Assembly: GCF_040939455.1 (NCBI RefSeq)
Contig: NC_134117.1
Location: 29,071,501 to 29,135,500, forward strand
From: Microcebus murinus
Taxonomy: Eukaryota; Chordata; Mammalia; Primates; Cheirogaleidae
DNA length: 64,000 nt
Reading direction: 5' to 3'
Shown: positions 37,591-48,085 of the stretch, piece by piece
Position numbering within the stretch: position 1 is the first letter of the stretch
Layout: every line of letters starts with the position of its first letter
Made by a program: the position numbers and the translations under genes
The notes under the pieces: generated by a model
The model's input: the letters and a program-made list of their open reading frames with translations, nothing else
What the model was told of the DNA's origin: nothing
Databases searched by the model: none

Positions 37591-37620
37591 CCGCTCCCCG
37601 CTCCCCGCTCCCCGCTCCCC
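37591..37620. repeat. CCGCTCC tandem array with G-quadruplex potential
   Basis: Four perfect copies of the 7-bp unit CCGCTCC. On the minus strand this gives four GGGG runs separated by 3-base AGC loops (C4 runs at 37,596, 37,603, 37,610 and 37,617), a canonical G-quadruplex pattern, about 30 bp before the GC box. Confidence 0.9.
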
Positions 37621-37649
37621 TTCCTCCGAAGTTGCGGAGGTGCCGGGGA

Positions 37650-37685
37650 GGGGCGGGGCCTCGCCTCGGGCGCCCGGGCGATTGG
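37650..37685 (+). promoter_or_regulatory. TLL2: GC box plus inverted CCAAT box
   Basis: GGGGCGGGGC at 37,650-37,659 fits an Sp1/KLF site. ATTGG at 37,681-37,685 within CGATTGGCTG fits an NF-Y site. A spacing of about 20 bp is usual in TATA-less promoters. Binding is inferred from motif only. Confidence 0.6.
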
Positions 37686-37886
37686 CTGCCCAGGGCCATG
37701 GCGAGGGCTGTTTGGTCCAGCCCTGGTGGAGAGGGGCGGAGCGGCCACTGCTCCAACCACCGCCGCCACCGCCACAGTCGCAGCCGCCGCAGCCTCGGCC
37801 GCCGGGCAAGTAGCTCCGCGCGGCCGCTTCCCGGTTCCCCGACGCGGACAGGGGGCGCCGCGCTCCGCTCGCTGCGCGCCCGAGCC

Positions 37887-37907
37887 ATGCCGGGCAGCCG
37901 CGCGTAA
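37887..37907 (+). other. Six-codon upstream ORF in the TLL2 5' leader
   Basis: ATG in a fair context (G at -3) encodes MPGSRA then TAA, ending 102 nt before the TLL2 start. A further upstream ATG at 37,698 is in the same frame and would end at the same stop if the transcript begins before it. Such short uORFs often reduce translation of the main frame. The effect here is an inference. Confidence 0.55.
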
Positions 37908-38009
37908 CCGCCGAGCGCGGCCGCCACAGACACGACCCTGTGCCCCGACCCTCGCCGAGCCGAGCTTTGGTGCGCGCAACTCCCTCTGCACGGCCAGCCC
38001 CGCGGCACC

Positions 38010-38187
38010 ATGCCCCGGGAGGCTGCACTCGGGGCCCTGGTGTCGCTGCTGCTGCTGCTGCCGCCGCTGCCCCGCGGCGCCGGGGGGCTCGGGGAGCGCC
38101 CGGACGCCGCCTGGGACTACTCGGCGTTGGAAGGCGAAGAAGGCGCGGAGCAGCAGCTGGAGCATTACCACGACCCGTGCAAAGCCG
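38010..38187 (+). CDS. TLL2: TLL2 exon 1 (coding): signal peptide and start of propeptide
   Basis: TLL2 (tolloid-like 2) is a secreted astacin-family zinc metalloprotease related to BMP1, cleaving extracellular proproteins such as BMP antagonists or promyostatin. This exon encodes 59 codons, MPREAALGALVSLLLLLPPL through EHYHDPCKA, plus one base of split Ala60. Residues 1 to about 25 form a signal peptide with a leucine core encoded by CTG repeats (cleavage near GAGG is inferred). The acidic propeptide follows. The ATG context is good (A at -3), and the donor GTAGGT at 38,188 joins in phase to the acceptor at 59,905. Together they give [16 protein letters not shown], which I recognise as tolloid-like 2. 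The protease, CUB and EGF-like domains lie beyond the window. Confidence 0.95.
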
Positions 38188-39172
38188 GTAGGTGCAGCGG
38201 CCGCCAGGGAGTCCCGCAGAAGTTTGCCTTTGAAATGCAAATAAAGTGGTGGGCCGTCTGCCGGGCGGGTCTCCCTCCCCTCCCCTGAGATGCCCCGGCT
38301 CCCCGGGAAGACAATGCCCGGAGGAACTGCTTAAATGCCACTCCGAGGCTGGGACGTCCCGGCCCAGGTTTGCGCCGCACCCGGGGGGCGGCCGCGGGAG
38401 CGTTCCGAGAGGGGATCGGGGCGGGTGCCCGAGGCCGAGAGGGCGCTCCGGCCCGGGGCGGGCGCCTGGGCAGCTGACAGCCGGCCGGGCGGCACGGGCC
38501 ACCGCCGGCGCTCTGGGCTGCAGCTGAGGAGCCGGGCTGGGCGCGGCGCTCCCACGCTCAGATGGAGTTGCTGGCTCCGATTTCACGGCAGTTGTAAGTT
38601 TCGCGCAAAGTTTCCCAAGGTCTTGTGGCGACTCTTGAGAAGAGATTTTGAAAAGAAAAGCTTCTCAGCAGGCAAAAGGAAGGGGTTGCCGAGGGAGAAT
38701 GTCAAGACTCAATCGCCGCACACTTCCCTGTAGTCCCCTCAGCATCGTCCCGGCCCGGGGTCGCCCGGGCGGGCGGAGATGGAAGCCGGCAGGTGCTCTA
38801 ATCCCTCCAGGAAGCTGCGCCCCGGGACGCGCGGGCCTTTTGGGCGCAGTCGCCCCCCAGCGCCGCAGCTCCCGCTACCCGAGCCACCAGCCGGCTCGTG
38901 GGTCCCCAGGGGAGCGGCTTCCGAGCTGGAGCTGGAGTCGTTGAAGCGCTAGCCTCCCTCAAAGGGGCCCAAGCGCATGCCCTAGAGATCCGATGGTCTT
39001 AGGGCAGTTCCCAGCAGGGACAGAAGGATGATGGGCTCCGAGGCCCGCACGGCCGCTCCTGGCCGGTGGCCAGAGGTCCGCAGGTAGTGGTTCATCTCCG
39101 GCATTGTCCAGCCCGTTTCGCTTGGCGGCCGGCAGAGATGAGCGGAAAAGCGAAGAGCTCGGCCTCCACCCT

Positions 39173-39220
39173 GGGGTGGGGGGGTGGGGGCTGGGAGTGG
39201 GTGGGGGTGGGGGGGCAGGG
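39173..39220 (+). repeat. G-rich low-complexity run with quadruplex potential
   Basis: Contains at least five runs of three or more G separated by one to three bases on the plus (coding) strand, so the nascent TLL2 pre-mRNA would also carry it. Confidence 0.85.
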
Positions 39221-40704
39221 TGCTCCTCCCGGGTGCTGTGGCCGGCCAGGTCTGTGAGTGCTGTGGGCCGGTGGCCCCATTCCTTCACTCGCCCGAGACC
39301 TCTGTCAGCTTAGGCTTTCTTGTCTCTAAACCGGGGACAGTAATTACAAGAGGCCTCAGAAGATTATGGGAAAATTCTCTGCAGATAGTATAATTACGGC
39401 GTTGTAGTTGTTTTTACTGTTACTGTTACTGCAGTGGCTCTTGTCTAGGCTGGGGGTTGGGAGGCTCAGAGCTGGGTGAGGTCTGGGGGAGACAAGGTTA
39501 CTAGGAGGCTGGAGGACCTAGGGAGTTTGTGAGACCTGAGAATCTTGGGAAGGTTCAAGATCAAACTGGGCTTGAGGAGCTTGGTCTAACCCTAGGGAAG
39601 ATTCCTGCAGAATATCCGCCTGTAGCTGTACCTTGCGGGGCCTCTGAGTTAGGAAGGTGGGCAGATGAGTTGGTTCCTGGGTCATTTGAGAGAATATCAG
39701 CAGGTACCTGCCTGACTGAGGTACCCCACTTCGTCATGGGGCCCAACTCATGGCCAGGGAGGAGGATCTCCAGAGTACGGTGGGAATGATGGCCTGGCCT
39801 GGCCCTAAAAGAGGGCCCCTGACACTGGGAACATGGGTGGGGGCTAAAGAAGGCAGTGGTTTGACCACTGGGTGCGAGCTAGGGCCTCTGGGAGGCAGTG
39901 TGGACAGCTGGGGCCTGGAGTAGGGAGGCATTCAGTTGGCTCAGGAATGTGTTGAGCACCTCTGGTATGTTGGGTGCTGGTCTGGGTGCTTCAAATCCAG
40001 AAGTGATGGAGACTTGAGTCTTCTGTAAGAGCTTCCCAGCTCCCAGACTCAGCCTTGCGGGATAACCCTGAGGCAGGCTTGCCTACTGGGGCCACATTTT
40101 CTTCAGTGCTTTTGGAGAGAATGCAAGATAAGCAGGGGCATGCATGTTCTGTTACGATTCACAGGCAGGATGGGATGGGCAGCAGGGCTGGAAGGTAGAG
40201 GGTCTCCGGAGTATGGTTTCAGCCGGCTGTGTGCATCCTCCTCCGGGACCATCTTTGAATCCTGCCAACCCTTTGGGCTCTCCCTGGGCTATGCTGATGC
40301 TGAGCCTGGCCAGAAGAGGGCGATGGCAAGGAAGACAGGAAGGGCGGGGAAGGTAGTAGCTCTCTTTGCCCGTCCTCCTGGAAATTCCCTAGGGAACAGC
40401 TCCGGGAGAGGGGTGGGGGGAGCATCAACATGCAGTTCGCCAGTGCACTGCAGTCTCAATGGAAGAACTTGCCTCTTGGCTGGCGACAAACTGCACTTCT
40501 TGGTTGCATATTTAATGCAAACTTTTAGGGCCAGCTTCCCATCCCATCCCAGTCAAATCCTAACTCCCTGGCTCCTCCAGCCAGATGCTCTTCTCGAGGA
40601 CCCACCTTAGGGCTTCAAATCTATTAATAAAACAACTCCCACCTGTCCCTTCTCCATGTGAGTCTCCATTCTGCAGCAGATCCAGAACGCAGAGGGGAGA
40701 GTCT

Positions 40705-40800
40705 CGGATCTATTCCTGGCCCAGTGGCTGTGTTACCTTGGACAAGTCCCATCCTCTTGTGGCCTCAGTTCTTACCTGTAGAATGAAAATGTTGGACTTG
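40705..40800 (+). repeat. MIR element fragment
   Basis: Core 'gtgttaccttggacaagtcc', 'tggcctcagttcttacctgt' and 'agaatgaaaatg' matches MIR. Confidence 0.65.
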
Positions 40801-41069
40801 TTAGGATTGCAAACCCACAGATCCAGGGAGCTCATTTTCTTGCCCCAATCGACCTTCTTGCCCTGGGCCTACTTCGTACCTTGCGGGCATTTGAGTTCGA
40901 GCCCCGGGCTCCTCCTTATTCAGTGCGTGTGGCTCTATGAGCTCTGCATCTAGCCCAGCCTCTTAGAAACTGAGTAAACTGGTAATTATAGGCCATTTAT
41001 AATGTTATTGTTTTACCTCTTTTGCAATTTGTATGCCATTTTTACCATTTTATCATTTACTCTGTTTTC

Positions 41070-41215
41070 CACAAGCTATGTGACCTTGGGGAGGTCACTT
41101 GATTTCTCTGGGTCTTAGTTTCCTCATTTGTAAATGGGGATGATTCCTGATAAATTGCTTAGAACAATGCCTGACATATAGATAGGTACTTTATAAACAG
41201 ATTTGCTAGAAATGT
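41070..41215 (+). repeat. MIR element
   Basis: Core 'agctatgtgaccttggggag', 'tttcctcatttgtaaatggg' and 3' part 'acaatgcctgacatatagat' match MIR in order. Confidence 0.78.
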
Positions 41216-41999
41216 ATTGAAAGAACATCTGTACACTGACCTTTGAAGTGGGCTTTACTCTGTAAAACTTAAATTTACTAATAGACAATCTATTTGATAC
41301 TATGAAAAGGGATGGTTTTTAAATCAGATGATTACGGAGTGGGAGTGAGTCTGTGAAGACCCCCTGGCCTGGGTCTGGCGAGGGGCGTGGGGCTCCTGGG
41401 GCATCTCTTCTGTCTGGTCATCCACAGCTCTGCCATTTTGTTTCTCTTCTGAAACTGTCAGTGCAGCCACCTGTTCAGCTGACTGTCAGTCACAAGGCAC
41501 CCTCCCAACCACCATGCCTCTGAGAGCAAATCTGGGGAGGATGCTCCTGCCCGCCTGCCTGTCCTCACCCACAACTCCTTAGCGGGCTCCAGGCCAGGAG
41601 GCCCGGGTCATTATCCTGCCTCTTACCTTGTGTAGCCTTGAGCAAATCATTTTATCTTTCCATACCTCAGTCTCCTCATCTGCAAAGTGGGGGTGGGAGC
41701 AAAAACACTTGCAGTGTGGGGTGGACAAGAGGCCAGTTTGAATTGGATTCCTTTGAAAGAAGAGCCTTGGACAAGGACTTGTGTGTAGGTTGTTTGCAGG
41801 GTGATCCCAGGAAGCAAGAAGAGTCAGGGAAGGAGGAAAGCGAGTGAAGGGAGTGGGAGCAAGGTTGCTGCTTTAGGCAACAGGCTTCTGGGGAGCTTAC
41901 AGGATGCCTCCCAGAACAATCTGCCCGCAGAGTAGGAGGCCGCGGCATCTGCCCAAAGGCTGCCATCCTTTGTGGCTTGCTCCCTGCTCCAGTTTCTAT

Positions 42000-42560
42000 T
42001 CCTAGGTAAGAAACCACCCCAAACTCAGTGGGGTAGAACAACTTCTATTTTCTTATGTTCATGACTCTGTGGACTAGGAATTTGGAAAGGACACAGCAGG
42101 GATGGCTTGTCTCTTTCTGCATCATCTGAGCCTCAGCTAGGAACACCTGCAGGCTGGAGTGAAGACACCTGGGGACTGAAACCATCTGGAGGCTCATTCA
42201 CCCAGGTGTCTGGCAGTTGAGACTGGCTATTTCCTGAGACCTCAGTTGGACTATTGGCCAGAACACCGACACATGGGTGTCTCCATGTGGTCTCTCCAGG
42301 TGGGCTAGTTAGGCTTCCTCACAGCATGGCAGTGGGAATCTCAGTGTAAGCTTCCCAAGAGAACCAGATGGAAGCTGCATTGCCCTGGATGGCCTTACCT
42401 CAGAGTTACTTCCACCGTGGTCACAAGCCCTCCCAGATTCAACGGGAGGGAGCATAGACCCACCTCTCCAAGGAGAGGAATGTCAAAGTCACGTTGTTAA
42501 AAGGGCACGTGGTCTGAGAGAGACTGTCGCAGCCAGGTTTTTGAAATATAATCTGCCACA
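42000..42560. repeat. Unassigned old interspersed repeat
   Basis: The start 'ggtaagaaaccaccccaaac', then 'ctcagtggggtagaacaact', and the distal part 'cacagcatggcagtgggaat' resemble a common dispersed mammalian repeat whose consensus I recall (opening with 'aacaaactaccccaaaa'), but I cannot name its class with confidence. It has no intact coding frame. Confidence 0.5.
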
Positions 42561-43574
42561 CTCCCCAACCCATTAACTTCCCTGAACATCCAGGCGTATG
42601 AGCTCTACAGATTCAGAAAAATTCTTAAGCAGAAAAGTGGGGTGACATACAGCAAAAGCAGGGACCTGCCCAGAGTTGAGCTGAGAGTATGTGACTCAGA
42701 TCACCAAAATTGTCTATGTGAGGCTCGAATGACATGAAAGTGCTGCACTGCCTTTGGAGTTTATTAACTCCAGAGGAACTGGCTGACTGCCAGCTTTGCT
42801 TTTCAGCTGAAGGCTTGGTAAACCCAGGGCCTTCTCCACGGCCGTGGGTCCCGGGTTAGAATAGGATAAATATGGCTGGCGGCCCCTGAGGCTTATGGCT
42901 TGGAGACAGTGGAGAGGGCAATCCCCACACTTCCTCCAGACCTTACTCCTGCCTGGAATGTGGTGCTGCACTTCACCTTGCCGTTCTCTCCAAGACGTCT
43001 TACTAATATGGTTTTATTTTGGGGTCACCCAGAGCACTGTCTGGCAGCCCTCATGTTATTGTCAGCCTGGACACTGAGGCAGCCCTGGCCCGGGGTGCTG
43101 CGGACCTCCCGACAGTGCCCAGAGTGGAGCTGGGGGGCTCGGAGAGTCCTGGGCGGAGGGTCCTGCACGGAGAGTCCTGGGCGGTGCCCCTCCGGAGTTC
43201 GCGCCCTCCCTGGCAGGGCCAGGCGTCCTCTTGCTTCACATGGTGCCTCCTGGAAGCTTGTCTCCCTGGCACAGCCTGTTCCCAGAATGGGCGCTGCCAT
43301 CTTCCAGGTACTCTGCCTGTCCCCAGTCAGACTCCCACACCATGGGCCATGGCCAGGTAAGGGCAACTGACATTTTTACATCTTTATTTTCTTTCCTCCT
43401 TGTCATAATGCCTTTCTGATGGGTGGGTGCTGATTCAATGGAATTACAGTATTTCAGGGCCATGTTGGAGTTAAATGTTTGTCTCTCCTGATTCTCCTGG
43501 TGGGAGCAGCATCTAGTCCGCCTCTGTTTCTAGTATTTCACACTCTGCAGTGCAGCGGGGCAGGGTGTGAGCAG

Positions 43575-43800
43575 CTTCAGAGCACAGGCTCTGGCACCTG
43601 CCAGACTTGGATTCAAAATCTGCTGGTAGGCAAGGCTGTGTGACCTTGAGTAAGTTACTTAACCTCCCTGAGCCTCACTCCTTACTTGAAAAGAACTAAT
43701 ATCCACTTTTCAGGTTTGCTCCAAGGATGAAATGATAACAATGTTTGTCTAGGACTGAGCACAGTATCTGGCACAAAGGCAAGTGCTGATGTATACATGG
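43575..43800 (+). repeat. Nearly full-length MIR
   Basis: Covers the MIR from 'cacaggctctggcacctgcc' through 'tgtgaccttgagtaagttac' and 'cttaacctccctgagcctca' to 'cacagtatctggcacaaagg', in order and on the plus strand. Confidence 0.82.
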
Positions 43801-44544
43801 ATGCCTGATGTATACATTATTAGAGCACAAAGTAGGTGCTCACAAGCTCTTCTTGAACTCCTTTGTTGAAATGCTGCAGAGGAATTTGAATTTTTACAAT
43901 AGATGAATAATGGATTCCATATGGTGTGATTAGAGTTAGAGATTCTTAATTTCAGACCTGATCACTGTTGTTAAGCGAGGGTCTCAAAATAAGTGAAGCG
44001 TGAATTTTGTGGGCACAGCCCATGTTCAGCAGATAGAAAAGGCCACAACGACATCATCCAAGGTAGGTCCCTAAGTCTTACATCAGTGGGAGCCATTTTT
44101 CCTTTCTCTCCTGCACAGTGGTGCAGTGGTCAGCACTGCACGCCCTTTCCCGAGGGTGGTGTGTGTGTTGGGAGAGTGTCATTTCTCCTGCAGTCCAGCA
44201 CAGTGAGGGGAACGGGGGCCACCATGGTGCCTCGGAGCTGTCCACACAGCTGCAGGTCTGCGGGGCATCTGGGTCGTGCCAGGCCTTGCACTTGTGCTGA
44301 GGATCTACTTGCTAGTTAGACCTTGGGGAGCCTTCCGCCCAGGGCTGCTCAGCAGGAAGATGCTCCTGGCTGGAAGCTGAGTGTAGACGGGTCAGCAGGC
44401 CCTCTCCTGCAGCACCTCGCTGGGCAGTTCTAGACCTCCACTGCTATTCCGCTCACTCTCACCCCACTCCCCGGGCTGGGCCACGGTTGTTTGAGCGCCT
44501 GGCTCCTCCCAGCCTGCGGGGAACAAGGACCTTGTCATGGCATT

Positions 44545-44755
44545 GTGGCTTCATACCCACGCTTTGGAATCAGACTGATTTTGGTGACTGCTCTGTCACT
44601 TACTAGCTGTGAGACCTTGAGCAAGTCCCTCAGCCTTTAAAGCCCCAGTGTCCTCATCTGTATCATGCGGTTAAAAGAAACACCTATTAGCAGGCTTGTA
44701 TATGAAAGGCACTTGAGATGGTGCCTAGCAAGTAGAAATGCCTGATAAATATGAA
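44545..44755 (+). repeat. MIR element
   Basis: 'ctttggaatcagactgattt', 'cttactagctgtgagacctt', 'gtgtcctcatctgtatcatg' and 'ggtgcctagcaagtagaaat' occur in MIR order. Confidence 0.8.
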
Positions 44756-44914
44756 ATATTGCTAGGATTGTGTGGCCCATGAAGAACCTCTCATGCCCCA
44801 AAAAAGTGTGTGGACTAAATCAAGTCATATAAACAGCACTGCTTTCCATTCCTGTGAGACATTCGGGGGGCAAAGTGAGTGAATTAACAGGCAGATTGCT
44901 GGGGTGCTTACACT

Positions 44915-45215
44915 TGCTGGGACTCAGTTTCCTCATCTATAAAACATAGTTACTGGCGGGCATGGTGGCTCATGCTTGTCATCTTAACACTTTGGGAGGC
45001 CGAGGCAGGAGGATCGCTTGAGCCCAGGAGTTTGAGGTTGCAGTGAGTTTTGATTGTACCACTGCACTCCAGCCTGGGTAACAGAGTGAAACGGTCTAAA
45101 ATAAAATGTGGTTACTAATGTCTACCACATAGGGTTATTATGAGGATGAAATGAGTTTATAGACAAAGCACTTAGAAGAGTGCCTGGAACATGGTAAACA
45201 TTCAGTAAATGCTAT
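44915..45215 (+). repeat. MIR split by a deleted Alu
   Basis: The MIR left piece (ggactcagtttcctcatcta, up to about 44,952) and right piece (from about 45,112: tactaatgtctaccacatag, then gtgcctggaacatggtaaac) are continuous once the inserted Alu is removed. Confidence 0.75.
44953..45110 (+). repeat. Short composite Alu (left-arm start joined to right-arm end)
   Basis: Begins 'ggcgggcatggtggctcatg' like a left arm and ends 'ctgcactccagcctgggtaa' like a right arm, but is only about 155 bp with no middle linker. It is therefore either an Alu monomer or an Alu with an internal deletion between homologous arm positions. Confidence 0.75.
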
Positions 45216-46499
45216 CTTTTACATTAACATCATCATCCCAAAGAAATGCCACAAGTTTTCCAAATGACAGGAAACCAACTATCTATACAACCAAAGCCAG
45301 ATGATGTCTTAAGAGTTTTATGTGTTCTAATGATGTCACGCTGACAGCTCCTCTGTACCCTTGGATTTTGACCTAGAAACTTAAATCTGCTGTGAATCTC
45401 CCTGGCCTCCCTGAGGATGGTGTTAGGCCGAGGATTCCGTTTCCTGCAAGCCAACCAACTGTCTGGGCCCCACCTGAGAAACCAGCCCCTGAGTCTCGGA
45501 GACGCTGAGTGGTGCTGGCCCACGCCGCTACTCAGCCAACAGCTCCTCCCAGGCTCTCTTCTTTCCAAGCCAGTGTTCGTATGGCCTCCAGGGTCCAAAG
45601 AGCTGGGGTCCGAGCAGGATGTAGTCCACACCACATTTGAGGGTGGAGTACATTCCTCCCCCAGGGAGACCAATCAAGCCATCTGAACAGAGGATGTAGC
45701 TTCACTGGTTCCCAAACCTTTGTCTTCTCAACCCTCACCATGTTTTCAAGAGGAAGAACAATGTAGTAACCCTCACATAATAGCCTTTCCTTAGCGATTC
45801 GGGCCACACCTGATGGTTTGCAGAGCTATTTTCCTTCTGTTTCCCCCATTGGTCTCTCAAACAGTGCAGAAGACGGTCTGGACACTCACAGGGGATGGCC
45901 GGGCTCATAGGGTGTCATGGGCATGGTGGGACGTGGGCCGGGGGCTCGCACAGGGCAGAGCCTGGGCTGGGACCTGCACACGACATTGAGCCTGTGCGTA
46001 GTGGAATGAGGAGGACCTCCAGTCCCTGTTCTTTCTAGGCCACATGGTCTCTCTAGCCCAGGGGCCTCTGGCTTTGCCTGGCTTCTCCACCCACAGTGAA
46101 CAAGTATCTCCACGCTGCCCAGAGTGAAGGTCATGTTTGTGTATTTGTTCCCCAAGCAAAGTGGACCAGAGTCCACTACCTTTCCCTGCCTTTTGCTCTG
46201 TCCTTGGCTAGGAGTCTGACAAGGATGAGAAAATTCTGGCTTTCAGAGTACTCTTAGTCCCAAAGCATAGGGAAGAAAAAATGAACAAATACAAGGTGTT
46301 GAAATACACCTGCCTCCCTCTGTTCCTCAGGGGCAGTGCATAGGTGTCAAAACAGTCGAGGACAATGGGTCCGGGCACTCTCCCCTCCAGAGTGAGAAGA
46401 CTTGGGTGGCCAATCTTTCTCAAGGAGGTGCCGGGTGAGAAGGAGCAGAAGCAGTGAAACATCCTCTTGAAGAGACTGTTTTTGGCATGACGTGGCCTG

Positions 46500-46665
46500 T
46501 GGCTTGAAGCACGCTTCTGCCTTTACTACTTGTGTGGTTTTGACCAAGTCTCTTAACCTCTCTGAGCCTCAGTTTCCTCATTTGGAAATCATATGGGTTT
46601 GTTCGAGGATTAAATGAGGCCATGAACAGAAGTATTTAGCAAGTAGTCATTGTGAGCTCTTCTAT
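46500..46665 (+). repeat. MIR element
   Basis: 'ttgaccaagtctcttaacct', 'gagcctcagtttcctcattt' and 'gttcgaggattaaatgaggc' match the MIR core and 3' part in order. Confidence 0.8.
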
Positions 46666-47559
46666 TAGTCTTGTTACTGTTCTCTATTTAAGAATTTCCC
46701 TGTAAGTGACAGTCCCAGTGGCCTGAGAATGCTAATATCTCCCTCTCAGGGCTGCAAAGAGTTCTCTTGGGATACATAGCATGTGGCAAGTGATAATTTA
46801 TTGCTCCACAGCTCACTTGCTCTCGTCCATGAAGCAGGGAGAGGATGACAGATAAACCAGATGCATCTAAGCAGGTTTCTCCTGGTATCCTCTTAGCCTG
46901 CTTATAATACAGTTCTGCCTGGATGCAAACATAGCAACAGGAGCAGAGCTTTCCTGCTGATTGGTTACAGACCTATCTGTGATCACGCCACCACTAACCA
47001 CTTCTGCCAATTACCAATAAATATTCTCAAGCTCGCCTGCATGAGCACTTGAGTGGTGATGTTCAGCCCTGAGTCTTTGCCTGCTCTGCCAGCTGGACCA
47101 CTTATCTTCTGTCTCATCCTGCAATTTGCACTGAGCCTCTTTCCCTTCCTCCCACCTGGGTTACTGGCCTGGAGTTGATGAGAGTCCTGTGAGCTGGTTT
47201 CCCACAGACGTAGCCCTAAGCTACCCTTCTTGTCCATGTCCCTGGGGCAGCACTCCCCCTGCTGAGCCAGCACTGGTTTCCTGTCCTTTCCTCCTTGGCT
47301 CAGTAAGTGCTTGGCCCCGTGGTTGCAGGTACCACACTGGTACCAGAGTCCACCCAGGTGCTTACACCAGAAACCTAGTCGCCACCTGGATACCTGACTC
47401 GCCCTCCCTCTCTCATGTGGTCCAACACAGATGCTGTCAGTTCTGTTCCAAAATTGAGCCCATCCACTTCTCTCCATCCTCACTGCCACCGTTTGGTCCA
47501 GGCCCCCACCAGCTTCCACGTGGGCTGTTGCAACAGGGCCTGAACCAGTCTCCTGATGC

Positions 47560-48085
47560 CGCTCTGCTCTACCTGAACCTGTTTTCCACATTGCAGGCAG
47601 AGTGATCTTTCCAAAACTCACATCTGATCATGTTTGCAAAATCAGACCTGCTCAGGACCCTTTATTGACTTCCCATTGCACCTGGAATGAGAGCAGTCCC
47701 TCTGGCTCAGCCTCCTCCCCTCACCTGCCAGGCTCTGCCTCACCCCAGTTCTTCCTCCTGCCTGGGAAGGTCTCTGGCTTCTCCTCCTGGTCACCTCTGA
47801 CTCATCCTCCAGGACTCAGCTCGCATGTCATCTCCCCTGTGAGGGCTTCCCAGCCCCTGATCTCAGCCAGGTTCCTTCTCTTAAATATCTGATCACCATT
47901 GTTCTTCCACATAACGCTTTGTGCAGTCAATAATGGGGTGTAGTTATTGGTGTGATTACTTGCTGACTGACTGTCTCCATATTGGACAACGAGCTCCAAG
48001 GGGTAGAAACTAGACTCCTTTGGTTCCCCAGTCGCCAATGTGCCATCACATGGTGGGTGCTCAACCCATGTCTGTCCAATGGAAA
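47560..48085 (-). repeat. L2 LINE 3' region, reverse orientation
   Basis: Reversed L2 blocks in order: 'agagtgatctttccaaaact', 'ctgctcaggaccctttattg', 'catcctccaggactcagctc', 'ggacaacgagctccaagggg' and 'gtgctcaacccatgtctgtc'. Coding frames overlapping it are decayed repeat sequence. Confidence 0.72.

Larger units (their letters stand above)
37310..38560 (+). promoter_or_regulatory. TLL2: CpG island and TLL2 promoter region
   Basis: Base composition switches abruptly from AT-rich to very GC- and CpG-rich at about 37,310 and falls back after about 38,560. It spans the upstream region, 5' UTR, exon 1 and start of intron 1. No TATA box is seen. A GC box GGGGCGGGGC (37,650-37,659), an inverted CCAAT box (ATTGG, 37,681-37,685) and a second GC-rich Sp1-like site (GGGGCGG, 37,733-37,739) suggest a TATA-less start in the region 37,700-37,780. 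The start position is an inference. Confidence 0.85.
38188..44914 (+). other. TLL2: TLL2 intron 1, first part
   Basis: Begins inside the CpG island. Contains an intronic AATAAA overlapping an octamer motif (38,235-38,245), a G-rich run (39,173-39,220), MIR copies (about 40,705-40,800, 41,070-41,215, 41,625-41,695, 43,575-43,800, 44,545-44,755) and an unassigned old repeat (about 42,000-42,560). A GC-rich stretch at 43,060-43,230 contains a short tandem duplication. Open frames in this part (for example 40,140-40,610 and 42,900-43,370) show no protein family and no conserved splice context. Confidence 0.7.

Noticed and set aside
37197..38240. 347-residue open frame on the minus strand across the TLL2 CpG island
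   Set aside because: It is antisense to the TLL2 leader and exon 1. It is Arg/Ala/Pro/Gly-rich as expected for any frame in very GC-rich DNA, where stop codons are rare. No protein domain is seen.
37510..38244. 244-residue plus-strand frame upstream of and overlapping TLL2 exon 1
   Set aside because: It is out of frame with the recognised TLL2 start and is compositionally biased. The TLL2 reading explains the exon and splices in phase to exon 2.
37498..38586. 362-residue minus-strand frame overlapping TLL2 exon 1
   Set aside because: Same cause: low stop-codon density in CpG-island sequence, with low-complexity composition and no family resemblance.
46983..47621. 212-residue minus-strand frame in TLL2 intron 1
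   Set aside because: No recognisable domain. It borders a decayed L2 and lies opposite the transcribed strand, with no promoter or CpG signal.
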